Source: Methylococcaceae bacterium (GTDB lineage Bacteria; Pseudomonadota; Gammaproteobacteria; Methylococcales; Methylomonadaceae). From it: DNA of 32,967 nt. Position 1 is the stretch's first letter; every line of letters begins with the position of its first letter. The translations under genes and the position numbers were made by a program. Positions 18,172-28,565 of this stretch are shown here, piece by piece. Location of the stretch: contig SXIZ01000196.1 in the NCBI GenBank assembly GCA_005779525.1, positions 1 through 32,967 of the forward strand. The letters are read 5' to 3'. The notes below the pieces were generated by a model that had not been told where the DNA came from, made no database searches, and saw only the letters and a list, made by a program, of their open reading frames with translations.

Positions 18172-19680
18172 CTACTTGCCTGCTTTTGCAGACTTTAAAG
18201 ATTCGACATCAGCAGGCTGAAGCATATCGCCCACCTTATTACCCAAAGCATTACGGGTATAAGTTACTACAGCAGCAAAATCCACTGCATTCAGAGTTTT
18301 ACCAAAAGCGGGCATAGCACCTTTACCATTCAGTACTAATTCGACCTGTTTATCTAACTTGCCTTTAACGACAGCACTTCCTGTGATCGCAGGTGCAAAC
18401 CCCGTCATTCCTGCACCATCGGGTTGATGACAAGAGGAACATTTTTCTTTGTAAACGGCTTCACCTTTGGTATTTAAGTCAGCCAAAGTTAAGGGTTTAC
18501 TGACATCTACTTTAGCGGCGGGTTTTTCTTCGACGGCAGCCGCAACAGGTTCCGCAGTTCCAGACATTAACGCTTTGACAGCTTTAGCTTGAATTGCATC
18601 GCCAACTTTATTTCCTAAACCATTACGCGTGAAGGTAATCACCTGCGCTAATTCTAAAGGATTTAACATCGTACCAAAGGCAGGCATCATGCCTTTACCA
18701 TTCAGGATTAACTTAGTTTGCGCATTAATATCCCCAAGTACTACAGGACTTTTAGTCAACGCAGGGAAAGTACCAGCAATACCCTCACCACCCGCCATAT
18801 GACAAGAGGCGCAGTTTTTCTCATACAGGGCAGCACCAGCAGTGATTAATTCTGCAGGGGCTTGATCATCTAATACGGGGCCTTTCGCTAAATCTGCTTT
18901 AGTTTTATCTACCCAAGCCTGATAATCCGCTGGTTCCATGGCAATGACCACAATCGGCATAAAGCCATGATCTTTACCACATAACTCCGTACATTGACCA
19001 CGATAGGTCCCTGGCTTATCCACAGACGTCCACGCCTCATTGATAAATCCTGGAATAGTATCTTTTTTCCAGCCCAAATCCGGCACCCACCACGAGTGAA
19101 TCACATCTTTCGCAGTAAATAAAAACCGAATTTTAGTTTTAACCGGAACCACTAAAGGCTTATCAACATTAAGTAAGTAATTGGGCACTGAGCGCGGGTC
19201 AACACCTGATCCCACTTGACGAGCTTTGTTACTTGCCGCATCCAAACTACTGAAGAAATGAATACCACTATCTAAATATTCATATTCCCATTTCCATTGC
19301 CAACCAGTAACTCTAATGGACATTTGAGCTTCTTTAACATCATCAAGCTCAATCATCGCTTTAGTTGCAGGAATCGCCATACCAATCAAAATCAAGGTTG
19401 GAATAATCGTCCAGATAATTTCAACGGTGGTATTTTCATGGAACTGTTCAGCCACATGCCCCTTCGACTTCCGATGATGGTAGATCGAATAAAACATGAC
19501 ACTAAACACGCCCAACCCGATAAAAACGCAGATCCACAAAATCAGCATATGTAGATCATAAAGATCATTACTGACTTGCGTGACACCTTGCATTAAATTA
19601 AGGGCATAATCCGCATGCGCAGAACCTAAGCCAAAAGCCATTAAGGTCAGACATGCGAAAAGTTGCTTGATTTTCTTCAC
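18172..19680 (-). CDS. coxB: Cytochrome c oxidase subunit II with two C-terminal cytochrome c domains
   Basis: CuA motif CTELCGKDHGFMP; CASCH and CSSCH heme c motifs; GTG start at 19680 preceded by AGGAGG and followed by a signal-like sequence. Confidence 0.94.
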   Translation of the reverse strand: MKKIKQLFACLTLMAFGLGSAHADYALNLMQGVTQVSNDLYDLHMLILWICVFIGLGVFSVMFYSIYHHRKSKGHVAEQFHENTTVEIIWTIIPTLILIGMAIPATKAMIELDDVKEAQMSIRVTGWQWKWEYEYLDSGIHFFSSLDAASNKARQVGSGVDPRSVPNYLLNVDKPLVVPVKTKIRFLFTAKDVIHSWWVPDLGWKKDTIPGFINEAWTSVDKPGTYRGQCTELCGKDHGFMPIVVIAMEPADYQAWVDKTKADLAKGPVLDDQAPAELITAGAALYEKNCASCHMAGGEGIAGTFPALTKSPVVLGDINAQTKLILNGKGMMPAFGTMLNPLELAQVITFTRNGLGNKVGDAIQAKAVKALMSGTAEPVAAAVEEKPAAKVDVSKPLTLADLNTKGEAVYKEKCSSCHQPDGAGMTGFAPAITGSAVVKGKLDKQVELVLNGKGAMPAFGKTLNAVDFAAVVTYTRNALGNKVGDMLQPADVESLKSAKAGK

Positions 19681-19880
19681 GGAGCAGCCTCCTCGGTTTG
19701 TAGTTAGAAACTCTTGTATGCGTTTATCGTTATGGTAATACAAGCAATCTCTAGGTCGCCGATCCCAATAACTTTAGTATTTTCATAATAACCTTGCAAT
19801 TCTAAACCATACCGCTATTTTAAGCTAGGCTGCATTACGGAATTACATTAGTTTATGTAGTATAAATTTCTGATGCAAAA

Positions 19881-19912
19881 AAAAACCTGCGCAGTTGCTG
19901 CACAGGTTTTTG
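19881..19912 (-). terminator. Terminator downstream of the bacteriohemerythrin gene
   Basis: AAAAACCTGCGCAG-TTG-CTGCACAGGTTTTT hairpin, one mismatch; A/T tracts on both sides. Confidence 0.8.
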
Positions 19913-19940
19913 GCAAAACACTTGTCAATCAATCTTTAAT

Positions 19941-20339
19941 TCAACTATTCAACGCATCAGCATAGGCTTTGTCGAAAGTTGGGATGTGGCTATCCAACCA
20001 TCCTTTAACCATTTGTCCGACTTCTTCAGTCACATCGGCTTCACCCGCATGGAATTTTGTTTGCAAGCCTGCACAGATTCCGATTAAGGCTTCATGCTCT
20101 TCTTTATGCCGAGGATAACCCGCAAAATTTTTAGCTTGCATTTCTTTTTCTTCATGTGCGAAATGACCCACAACATAAGCGATTAAATCATCCAACTGCG
20201 CACCAATCTCTGAGCGTGCCGCACCGCCTGTTGCTAAATCATACAATTTATTTAATTTATCAAACAATGTTTTATGTTCTTCATCTGCAAAGCCAACATT
20301 TGTACCATATTGAGCTGCTGTCCACGTAATTAGTGCCAT
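19941..20339 (-). CDS. Bacteriohemerythrin
   Basis: 132 aa; HFAHEEKEM, HKEEHE, HIPTFD iron-ligand motifs. Confidence 0.93.
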   Translation of the reverse strand: MALITWTAAQYGTNVGFADEEHKTLFDKLNKLYDLATGGAARSEIGAQLDDLIAYVVGHFAHEEKEMQAKNFAGYPRHKEEHEALIGICAGLQTKFHAGEADVTEEVGQMVKGWLDSHIPTFDKAYADALNS

Positions 20340-20383
20340 GATGTTTCCTCATTGATAAAATTATTATATTAACCGCATCGATA

Positions 20384-21076
20384 TTATGGTTTAATTTCAT
20401 TAATTTTACAATGGTTATTTATGCTAAATGCGGATGCTAATTTGTCAAAATCAGGTTCTCGTAAATAAGGCAAAATTCCCAGTAACGGGACAGACAACTG
20501 CTTACGTAAATAGGCTATATTTTCTTGAGTATAAGGGAGATCTGGCTCAACACGCACAGCAATCCACCCACAACAATTAGCTTTCGATTGTTGAATTGCA
20601 GCTAAACTTAAGCGCGCATGATTAATACACCCCAAGCGAATTCCCACAACTAAAATAACAGGTATAGCTAATGCCTCTGCCAACAGCGCATTATCAAACG
20701 CCATAGACAGCGGCGAATACCAACCACCTGCTCCCTCAACTATCACTAGCTCGGCCTGGGAAGCTAACTGCTCATACTGCGTTTTAATCACCTCCAAAGA
20801 AGCAGGATTGTGAATGCCTGCAAAATTCGGCGCAATCGCGGGTTCATAAGCAAAGGGATTAACGCTCGCATAATCTAGCGCCACATTACCCTGCTGCAAT
20901 AAGCACAAAGCATCTGAATTTTGTAAACTACCTTCATGCCACTCGCAGCCGGAGGCAACTGGCTTCATACCGACAACTCTAAAACCTTGTCGCACTCCTG
21001 CGCGCATTAACGACGCACTTGCCCACGTTTTTCCCACATGTGTATCTGTACCCGTTACAAAATAGCCTTGTGCCAT
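20384..21076 (-). CDS. bioD: Dethiobiotin synthetase
   Basis: FVTGTDTHVGKTWAS, VEGAGGWYSPL; start at MAQGYF, overlapping the bioC stop (TAATG). Confidence 0.93.
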   Translation of the reverse strand: MAQGYFVTGTDTHVGKTWASASLMRAGVRQGFRVVGMKPVASGCEWHEGSLQNSDALCLLQQGNVALDYASVNPFAYEPAIAPNFAGIHNPASLEVIKTQYEQLASQAELVIVEGAGGWYSPLSMAFDNALLAEALAIPVILVVGIRLGCINHARLSLAAIQQSKANCCGWIAVRVEPDLPYTQENIAYLRKQLSVPLLGILPYLREPDFDKLASAFSINNHCKINEIKP

Positions 21077-21870
21077 TATTTCACCACTGTAGCTTGCACC
21101 CAAATGACTTCATAGGTGGCAATTATTTTCCCCGTCTCGTCTAACTTAGGATAAGCATCCAGCATTGTCTTCCAACGCGCCTTGCCCATCAGTTGTGACT
21201 GACGCCCCTGTAACACATGCTGCGCACCTAAGCCCTTTAACTCACGCAACAAACTATGCACCGATCCGTACTGACACTGATAATCTTGTTTGCTTAGGGT
21301 AATATTTTGCCAGCCCCCAGTACGCAACAACTCGAGCAGATCGGCCTCAGCATAGAACGCATTCACATGCGGCGCACGATCCACCGCCCGCCATGCCTGT
21401 TTTAATTCTTGCAGCGTCGCCTCGCCAAAGGTTGCAAAGCATAATTGCCCGCCTGGTCGTAAGACTCGCTGATACTCCCGCAGCGTTGCAGGCAAATCTA
21501 AACACCACTGCAACGCCAAACTTGAAAATAACCAATCAATACTATTGGACTGAATTGGCAATTGCTCCAGATCGGCGCACAAATAGCTTACAGATGCCAG
21601 CTCACGCTTTATAGCCATAGATAGCATCGCGGGCGCAATATCCAAGCCCCAGAGGTGTGAAAAGCCACCTAACTCAGATAATAATTGCGTCAAATAGCCT
21701 GTACCACAGCCTAAATCCACGACCTTGCCATGGAGTTTTGGCAATCCGCTACGACGCAATAATTCTGCCGCTACCGTACGTTGCAAATATGCAAAATCAT
21801 CATACGTCGTTGCCGACTGCGCAAATGCCTGCCGAACCTTATATTTATCAATGTTGGTCAATAACGTCAT
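21076..21870 (-). CDS. bioC: Malonyl-ACP O-methyltransferase
   Basis: SAM motif VVDLGCGTGYLTQLL; LALQWCLDLPATLREYQRVLRPGGQLCFATFGE; bio operon context. Confidence 0.92.
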   Translation of the reverse strand: MTLLTNIDKYKVRQAFAQSATTYDDFAYLQRTVAAELLRRSGLPKLHGKVVDLGCGTGYLTQLLSELGGFSHLWGLDIAPAMLSMAIKRELASVSYLCADLEQLPIQSNSIDWLFSSLALQWCLDLPATLREYQRVLRPGGQLCFATFGEATLQELKQAWRAVDRAPHVNAFYAEADLLELLRTGGWQNITLSKQDYQCQYGSVHSLLRELKGLGAQHVLQGRQSQLMGKARWKTMLDAYPKLDETGKIIATYEVIWVQATVVK

Positions 21871-22643
21871 ACATTTCGCATAAATTGCTCAATTAATTCT
21901 CGCGTCTCTGTTGGATGCGATAAAAACGGCGCGTGTCCGGCAGACGCCAGGATCTCTGAGCAAATATTAGTGTTTAGCGCCGAAAGTTGAGCCGCTATGC
22001 TCACAGGCACTAAGGCGTCTTTAACTCCGAAAATAGCAAGTATCGGACACGTTAATAAACTTAGCTCTGCCCGTAAATCCGTGTTTTCCAGCAACATTAA
22101 CCCTTGTTGTAAGGTGAGTATCTCAGGAACTGCACATTCCATAACCCGCTGCTTTAATGCAACTAGCAACGCTTCCTGCTCATCTAATCCCCAAAGCTGC
22201 AAAGCTAAAAAATTAACAATAGTTGCCACCGAATCTGCTGCTAATTGCGCTGCAAATTTTTTTAATATCGTCAGTTTCATACCCGGCCAATCCGATTGCC
22301 GTACAAAACAAGGATTACTAGCAAGCAAAATCAAGCCTTTCACTGCTTCTGGACTTTGGCGAGCAACTTCAATGGCCAACAAGCCACCCATAGACCAACC
22401 CAACCAATAGGCGGGCACTTGACCAAGCTCATTGAGGAGCTGCATAGCAACTGTCGGCAAATCTAAAGCCAAGGCGACATCACTTCGCCCATGCCCAGGA
22501 AGATCAACGCAAACTACGCGAAAATTGCTAGCCAAACGTTGAGCAAACGGTCGCCACACGCCGCTATGCATCGCCCAGCCATGCAATAACACCAGGGTTT
22601 CCCCGGTGCCATACACCTCAGTATGTAGCGTATTCATCGCCAC
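21867..22643 (-). CDS. bioH: Pimeloyl-ACP methyl ester carboxylesterase
   Basis: [20 protein letters not shown] nucleophile motif, GHAPFLSHP. Confidence 0.92.
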   Translation of the reverse strand: MAMNTLHTEVYGTGETLVLLHGWAMHSGVWRPFAQRLASNFRVVCVDLPGHGRSDVALALDLPTVAMQLLNELGQVPAYWLGWSMGGLLAIEVARQSPEAVKGLILLASNPCFVRQSDWPGMKLTILKKFAAQLAADSVATIVNFLALQLWGLDEQEALLVALKQRVMECAVPEILTLQQGLMLLENTDLRAELSLLTCPILAIFGVKDALVPVSIAAQLSALNTNICSEILASAGHAPFLSHPTETRELIEQFMRNV

Positions 22644-23791
22644 ACCACCTCCAACGCCTGCAGTAATTGTTGTACCTGTGCTTCAGAATGCGCAGCAGAC
22701 AAGGTTACTCGCAAGCGCGCACTCCCCTTTGGCACGGTAGGGGGACGAATGGCACTGACCAAGATACCGTGCTGTAACAATTGTTCACTCAGGAACAATG
22801 CTCGCTCACTGCTCCCGACTAGAATGGGTTGAATCGGGGAAATCGAAGGCATAAGCTGTAAGCCAATCTGACTCACCCCCGCTCGAAATTGCCGAATCAA
22901 AATTTGCAAATGCTCTCGCCGCCACGATTCTTGTTGCAGCAAGCTAAGACTGGTGCGTGTTGCCGCTGCAATGGCTGCAGGCATGGCCGTGGTATACACA
23001 AAAGTGCGCGCTTTATGTATTAAGATTTCGATAAGCTCTGCGGACCCGGCCACAAAAGCACCTGCGGTACCAAACGCCTTACCCAAAGTCCCTACGAGCA
23101 CAGGCACTTGGCTTGACGTCAAGCCAAAATGCTCTATCACACCTGCCCCGGTTTTCCCCAAAACACCCAACCCATGCGCATCATCCACCATCAACCACGC
23201 CTGCTGTGGTTCAGCAACTGCGAGCAATTGTTTCAGTGGAGCCACATCACCATCCATACTAAAGACGCCATCGGTCACAATCAGCTTGCGCCTAGCATCC
23301 TCCGCCAATAATTGCCGCACATGCTCAGCATCCGCATGACGATAGCGATTGAACTTTGCCCGGGTTAATAATCCGCCATCCAGTAACGAGGCATGATTTA
23401 ATTTATCTTCAAACACGGCATCATTTCGTCCAAGCAACGCAGCAATTGCCCCAATATTTGCCATATAGCCCGTAGAAAACAACAAGGCGCGATCTCGCCC
23501 GGTAAACGCCGCCAATTCCTCTTCCAGCTGATGATGTTCTGCAGTGTGACCACAGACCAAATGTGCTGCCCCAGAGCCGACTCCCCACTGATTAACCGCA
23601 CGCTGAAAGGCCCGAACCACCTCAGGATGATTCGCTAAGCCGAGATAGTCATTACTACAAAAATTCAGGGCCTGCTTGCCATTTACCTCGACGACAGCTC
23701 CCTGGGGAGACGTCAATAGCTTGCGGGTGCGGTACAAGCCCTGTTGGCGTAAGCTATCAAGCTCAACGGTTAAATCGGCAAAGCCACTCAT
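22634..23791 (-). CDS. bioF: 8-amino-7-oxononanoate synthase
   Basis: [36 protein letters not shown]-lysine motif. Confidence 0.95.
   Translation of the reverse strand: MSGFADLTVELDSLRQQGLYRTRKLLTSPQGAVVEVNGKQALNFCSNDYLGLANHPEVVRAFQRAVNQWGVGSGAAHLVCGHTAEHHQLEEELAAFTGRDRALLFSTGYMANIGAIAALLGRNDAVFEDKLNHASLLDGGLLTRAKFNRYRHADAEHVRQLLAEDARRKLIVTDGVFSMDGDVAPLKQLLAVAEPQQAWLMVDDAHGLGVLGKTGAGVIEHFGLTSSQVPVLVGTLGKAFGTAGAFVAGSAELIEILIHKARTFVYTTAMPAAIAAATRTSLSLLQQESWRREHLQILIRQFRAGVSQIGLQLMPSISPIQPILVGSSERALFLSEQLLQHGILVSAIRPPTVPKGSARLRVTLSAAHSEAQVQQLLQALEVVWR
23108..23127. repeat. 20-bp perfect palindrome TTGGCTTGACGTCAAGCCAA inside bioF
   Basis: Read directly from sequence. Confidence 0.85.
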
Positions 23792-24780
23792 GCGTTAGCG
23801 TAACTCGACCCACCTGAATACAAACCTAGACGCTTAAATAATGACTGATCATGCACCGTCATCGGGTTATCAGTGGTTAATAATTTATCGCCATAAAAAA
23901 TAGAATTTGCCCCCGCCAAAAAACACAACGCTTGCATTTCATCCGTCATAGCATTCCGTCCAGCCGACAATCGCACCCTGGAACTCGGCATTAATATCCT
24001 TGCTACCGCAATAGTACGCACAAATTCCAGAGGATCTAAGGCCTCTGTCCCCATCAATGGCGTACCTTCAACTTGCACCAACATGTTAATTGGCACACTC
24101 TCTGGATGTTTTGGCATGTTAGCCAGTTGCAAGAGCAATTTAGCCCGATCTTGCTGACCTTCCCCCATACCGACAATCCCGCCGCAACACACATTAATAC
24201 CCGCATCCCGCACTCGATCTAGAGTATCCAAGCGATCTTGATAGGTGCGTGTGGTAATCACTTCTGAATAATAGTCTTCTGAGGTATCTAAGTTATGATT
24301 GTAATAATCTAAGCCACCTTCTTTTAATGCAAGGGTTTGGGTATCAGTCAACATCCCCAAGGTCACGCAGGTTTCCAATCCTAAGGCTTTGACTCCTTGA
24401 ATCATTTCCACCACCCGCACGATATCTTTGTCCTTGGGTTGCCGCCAAGCAGCGCCCATACAAAAACGCGATGCGCCTTGATCTTTAGCGCGTTGTGCAG
24501 CCGTCAACACTTCAGCAATCGGCATTAACGCTTCCGGTTTAAGATCACTGTCATATCGAGCACTTTGCGGACAATAACCACAATCTTCAGAACATGCGCC
24601 CGTTTTAATACTGAGTAAACTGCTGATTTGCACTTCGTTAGGGTCAAAATTAGCGCGGTGCGCGGTTTGCGCTTGAAACAGCAAATCATTAAACGGTAAC
24701 GAGAATAACGCTAATACTTCTGAAAGTTGCCAGTCGTGGCGCATCGCTACGGACAAAGTTATTGCACTACATGCAGACAT
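23788..24780 (-). CDS. bioB: Biotin synthase
   Basis: Radical-SAM [18 protein letters not shown] about 7 nt upstream of ATG at 24780. Confidence 0.96.
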   Translation of the reverse strand: MSACSAITLSVAMRHDWQLSEVLALFSLPFNDLLFQAQTAHRANFDPNEVQISSLLSIKTGACSEDCGYCPQSARYDSDLKPEALMPIAEVLTAAQRAKDQGASRFCMGAAWRQPKDKDIVRVVEMIQGVKALGLETCVTLGMLTDTQTLALKEGGLDYYNHNLDTSEDYYSEVITTRTYQDRLDTLDRVRDAGINVCCGGIVGMGEGQQDRAKLLLQLANMPKHPESVPINMLVQVEGTPLMGTEALDPLEFVRTIAVARILMPSSRVRLSAGRNAMTDEMQALCFLAGANSIFYGDKLLTTDNPMTVHDQSLFKRLGLYSGGSSYANA

Positions 24781-24848
24781 GCTGATAGTCTCCAAACTTG
24801 AATAAATAATTGATAGAACTTCGACTTGTTAACCCAAATCATAAATTA

Positions 24849-25550
24849 ATGGTAAACAACTGGCTTAATATTATACAGAATTCCGTGCTGCCGCCCACCT
24901 GCATTTTATGCAATGCCTACGGACATCGAGGGTTAGATTTATGCATAGACTGTTATAACGCACTCCCTCGGCCTAAGCATTTTTGTAGTCAATGCGCCGC
25001 GCCTTTACCTGAAGACACCTCGACAGCAAGCATCTGCGGCCATTGTCAAACATGGCCACCCGCTTTTGATACCACTGTGGCGTGTTTAAGCTATCAACAC
25101 ACAGCCCAGTATCTTATTACGCAATTGAAATTTAATGCGCAGTACAAACATGCTCGCCTATTAGGATTATTACTGGCCGAACGACTAAGTGATGCTACAA
25201 CACTTCCCCAAGCGATCATTCCAGTCCCATTACACCCCCTGCGTTTTAGGGAACGGCAATTTAATCAATGTATTGAGATCGGAAAAGTAGTAAGCCAACA
25301 ACTTAAGATCCCTCTACTTTTAGATAGTTGTATACGCCTTCGAGATACGCCGCAGCAAGCCAATTTGACACGTAAACAACGCTTAAGAAATTTACACCAG
25401 GCATTTGCGCTTAATCACAGCATTGCGCTAGAGCATATTGCGCTCTTAGATGATGTCATGACCACGGGCACAACTTTACATGAACTCGCTTATGTCTTGA
25501 AGAAAAACGGCGTTAGTCGTGTAGATGCCTGGGTTTGTGCTAGGGCTTAA
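24849..25550 (+). CDS. comF: ComF family phosphoribosyltransferase-like protein
   Basis: Cys-rich zinc finger CILCNAYG...CIDC...CSQC...CGHC and PRPP motif ALLDDVMTTGTTL; start uncertain (TTG at 24810 possible). Confidence 0.88.
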   Translation: MVNNWLNIIQNSVLPPTCILCNAYGHRGLDLCIDCYNALPRPKHFCSQCAAPLPEDTSTASICGHCQTWPPAFDTTVACLSYQHTAQYLITQLKFNAQYKHARLLGLLLAERLSDATTLPQAIIPVPLHPLRFRERQFNQCIEIGKVVSQQLKIPLLLDSCIRLRDTPQQANLTRKQRLRNLHQAFALNHSIALEHIALLDDVMTTGTTLHELAYVLKKNGVSRVDAWVCARA

Positions 25551-25667
25551 AATTAGCTGTAATTGCAATTTTTAGCTGGGAAAACACTTAAAGGTTGCAC
25601 GAATGCAGAAACTAGGGGGAGGGAAAGGAACGTTAAAATGTCACTAGGCTTCGAAAAACCAAGGCAC

Positions 25668-25700
25668 TAGCGCGTAAGAGGGAATTCCTACTGCGCGCTA
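25668..25700. repeat. Inverted repeat TAGCGCG...CGCGCTA enclosing GGAATTCC, between convergent genes
   Basis: Arms 25668-25674 and 25694-25700; inner palindrome 25681-25688. Confidence 0.6.
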
Positions 25701-25717
25701 ACGCATGTATTCAAAGT

Positions 25718-26107
25718 TTACTTAACTTTTAACATCCTAAAGTAAATATGATTACAGTCTAAAACCATTTTAGGACCGTTTTTTTCTATCGCAACACAAT
25801 CTTGCATTCTTGAACGACCAGGGGAAACTTGTTTTTGAATTTTGCCATCGACAATACTCCAATTAAGCGTTGCCCGAAATTCAGAAACCCGCGCATGCGC
25901 ATTGGTATCACTAGAGAGACCTTCCATAGTGCCATCTTCGCGAAACGTCCATACTGAATTTAACTCTTTAGCATCTTTCCCATCAGCACTTAAAGCCTCT
26001 GTTTCAATACGCCACGAACCTAAAAGATCTGCCTTAGTCAAAGGTACATCTGCATTTGCGGCAAACGCCGAGACCAATAAGATTATGAACGGAAAAGTTT
26101 TAAGCAT
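25718..26107 (-). CDS. Hypothetical small secreted protein (lipocalin-like pattern)
   Basis: Signal peptide MLKTFPFIILLVSAFAANA; LLGSWRIETEA...WTFREDGTM; start at internal Met. Confidence 0.6.
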   Translation of the reverse strand: MLKTFPFIILLVSAFAANADVPLTKADLLGSWRIETEALSADGKDAKELNSVWTFREDGTMEGLSSDTNAHARVSEFRATLNWSIVDGKIQKQVSPGRSRMQDCVAIEKNGPKMVLDCNHIYFRMLKVK

Positions 26108-26328
26108 AAGTTGACTGCCTATAAGTAAATTTAAAAGACAAACTATAGCATATAACACTAAAATCATTCCGGTAATTACACCACGCCTTGCTTAAAAATT
26201 TTTTCTTTTCATCAAACTGCATTCTTATTGGACACCCAAGCTGCGTTACTGACAACATACTAATTCTAATGCTCATAGCTAACGTACTGATCGACCGTGA
26301 ATGACTTAACTCATGCTAAAATTCAAAC

Positions 26329-27681
26329 ATGCATACATCCACCTCAAGAGAACCCACGATTTACTCTGTTGCCCAATTAAATAGTTTGGCGCGACAACTA
26401 TTGACGGAAGAATTTACAGATATTCGCGTCAACGGTGAAATATCCAACTTGAGCACACCTTCATCTGGACACCTGTATTTTTCCTTAAAAGATTCTTTGG
26501 CCCAAATTCGTTGCGCCATGTTTCGGACGCGCATGCAACGCAATACCCCCAAATTAACCAATGGCATGCAAGTCACTTTACGAGGGCAAGTCAGTTTGTA
26601 TGAACCGCGTGGGGATTACCAACTGATTGTTAACGCGATTGAAGCTGATGGCACGGGTGCACTACAGCGCAATTTTGAACTGCTCAAACAAAAACTAGCC
26701 GCCCAAGGCCTATTTGACGCCAGCCATAAAAAAGCCATTCCAAGCTTGCCCAAGTGCATCGGTGTCATTACCTCACCCAGCGGCGCCGCAATCCGTGATG
26801 TTTTAAGCGTACTCAAGCGCCGCTTTCCGGCGATCCCAATCATAATCTATCCAACCGCCGTGCAAGGTGAGGCCGCCAAACACGAAATCGTGCAGGCGAT
26901 CACGCTTGCCAATCAACATCCGCAGTGCGATGTCTTGCTACTTTGCCGAGGCGGGGGGTCGCTGGAGGATTTATGGGCATTTAATGAAGAACTGGTGGCG
27001 AATGCAATTTTCTCTAGCAGCCTACCAATCATTAGCGGCATCGGCCATGAAATTGATTTTACCATTGCAGATTTTGTTGCTGATCTCCGCGCACCTACGC
27101 CTTCAGCGGCAGCGGAACACGCGGTCCCGAGTCAAGAGCACTGGTTACATCAACTGCAGCAAGTCGAAACGCGCTTAATCCAACAACTGCAACGTAAATT
27201 GCACGCTACCCAGCAACAGTTAAACTGGCTAGACAAACGCTTACAATCGCAACATCCTAAGCAACAATTGTTACGCCATGCTCAAACCTTGGACCAACTG
27301 GAATTACGCCTGCACCATAGCTGGCAATCACTCTTCCAACGCCAGCAACATCAGCTTAATCAGCTGCAGGCTAAGCTTTGGCAACATTCGCCTACCGCCA
27401 AACTGCAACAATATCAACAGCAACAACGCTTCCTGCACCAACGTTTACAGCGCAGCATGCACCAAAGCTTGCAAGTTCGACAGCAACAGCTATTGCGCTA
27501 TAGCCAAACCTTACATGCGCTCAGTCCGTTAGCAACTCTGGAACGAGGCTACGCTATCGTGCGCCGTGTGGATGACCAACATGTCATTACTCAGCGCCAA
27601 CAATTACAAGTGGGCACGTTAATACACACCCGTTTTGCCCAAGGCTCGATTATCAGCCGGGTAGAGGACTTAGACACATGA
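26329..27681 (+). CDS. xseA: Exodeoxyribonuclease VII large subunit
   Basis: VNGEISNLSTPSSGHLYFSLKD, RGGGSLEDLWAFNEE, GHEIDFTIADFVADLRAPTPSAAAE. Confidence 0.96.
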   Translation: MHTSTSREPTIYSVAQLNSLARQLLTEEFTDIRVNGEISNLSTPSSGHLYFSLKDSLAQIRCAMFRTRMQRNTPKLTNGMQVTLRGQVSLYEPRGDYQLIVNAIEADGTGALQRNFELLKQKLAAQGLFDASHKKAIPSLPKCIGVITSPSGAAIRDVLSVLKRRFPAIPIIIYPTAVQGEAAKHEIVQAITLANQHPQCDVLLLCRGGGSLEDLWAFNEELVANAIFSSSLPIISGIGHEIDFTIADFVADLRAPTPSAAAEHAVPSQEHWLHQLQQVETRLIQQLQRKLHATQQQLNWLDKRLQSQHPKQQLLRHAQTLDQLELRLHHSWQSLFQRQQHQLNQLQAKLWQHSPTAKLQQYQQQQRFLHQRLQRSMHQSLQVRQQQLLRYSQTLHALSPLATLERGYAIVRRVDDQHVITQRQQLQVGTLIHTRFAQGSIISRVEDLDT

Positions 27682-28538
27682 ATCGCAATTTAGTCAAATG
27701 CATTACGTTAATATCGCTGTGCGCGAGCACCCCAGCAGAGTCTCGGGAGCTTCCCCAGGCACTTAGCGTTCCAGGTGGAATCGCAGAAATTCACTTGGGA
27801 AGCAGCCATCAGCCTGCGCCAAAAGTGTATTTTAATCAACAACGGGTATTAGTGACACGTAACCGAGATCAATGGCTTGCGTTAGTGGGTATTCCCCTGG
27901 AAACCTCTCCCGGCGCGCAACACATTAGCGTCAACACCCCGGAAAAAAGCTATGAGCTGAGTTTTAACGTCAGCTATAAGCACTATCCCGAGCAGCACTT
28001 AACCATTAAAAACCAGCGTATGGTTAATCCAGAACCCGAGGATGAGCTGCGCATTGCTGAAGATTTAAAACACATTAACCAAGCGATTGATACTTGGACA
28101 GAACAGGAGGTTGTCGATACGGCATTTAGCACGCCAGTTGAAGGTCGTATTAGTGGTGTTTTTGGCTCACGGCGTTTTTTTAATAATCAACCCAAAAATC
28201 CCCATAGCGGTTTAGATATTGCCGCTCCAGCTGGGTCGCCTATCAAAGCCCCCGCGCATGCTCGGGTTATCAATACCGGAAATTATTATTACAACGGCAA
28301 CAGCGTGTTTCTGGATCATGGACAAGGCTTAATCACCGGGTATTTTCATATGACTGCAATCCATGTACGTCCTGGACAAGTAGTTAAACCTGGCGATATT
28401 TTAGGTACCGTCGGCGCCACAGGTAGAGTGACTGGACCGCATTTACATTGGAACGCCTACCTTAATCACACCAAAATAGACGCTGCCCTGCTGATCCCGG
28501 ACGACATGCCACGTTTGCAAATGCGTAATCGTAAATAA
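27678..28538 (+). CDS. M23 family metallopeptidase
   Basis: HSGLDIAAPAGSPIKAP, GRVTGPHLHWN; 4-nt overlap with xseA. Confidence 0.9.
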   Translation: MNRNLVKCITLISLCASTPAESRELPQALSVPGGIAEIHLGSSHQPAPKVYFNQQRVLVTRNRDQWLALVGIPLETSPGAQHISVNTPEKSYELSFNVSYKHYPEQHLTIKNQRMVNPEPEDELRIAEDLKHINQAIDTWTEQEVVDTAFSTPVEGRISGVFGSRRFFNNQPKNPHSGLDIAAPAGSPIKAPAHARVINTGNYYYNGNSVFLDHGQGLITGYFHMTAIHVRPGQVVKPGDILGTVGATGRVTGPHLHWNAYLNHTKIDAALLIPDDMPRLQMRNRK

Positions 28539-28565
28539 CCTATCTGCTTTTGGCACGCCGCAGCT

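Noticed and set aside
21997-23339. Plus-strand ORFs of 137 and 128 aa in the bio operon
   Set aside because: Antisense shadows of bioH and bioF
20384-24780. bioBFHCD overlaps as something unusual
   Set aside because: Overlapping start/stop codons and this gene order are normal for gammaproteobacterial biotin operons
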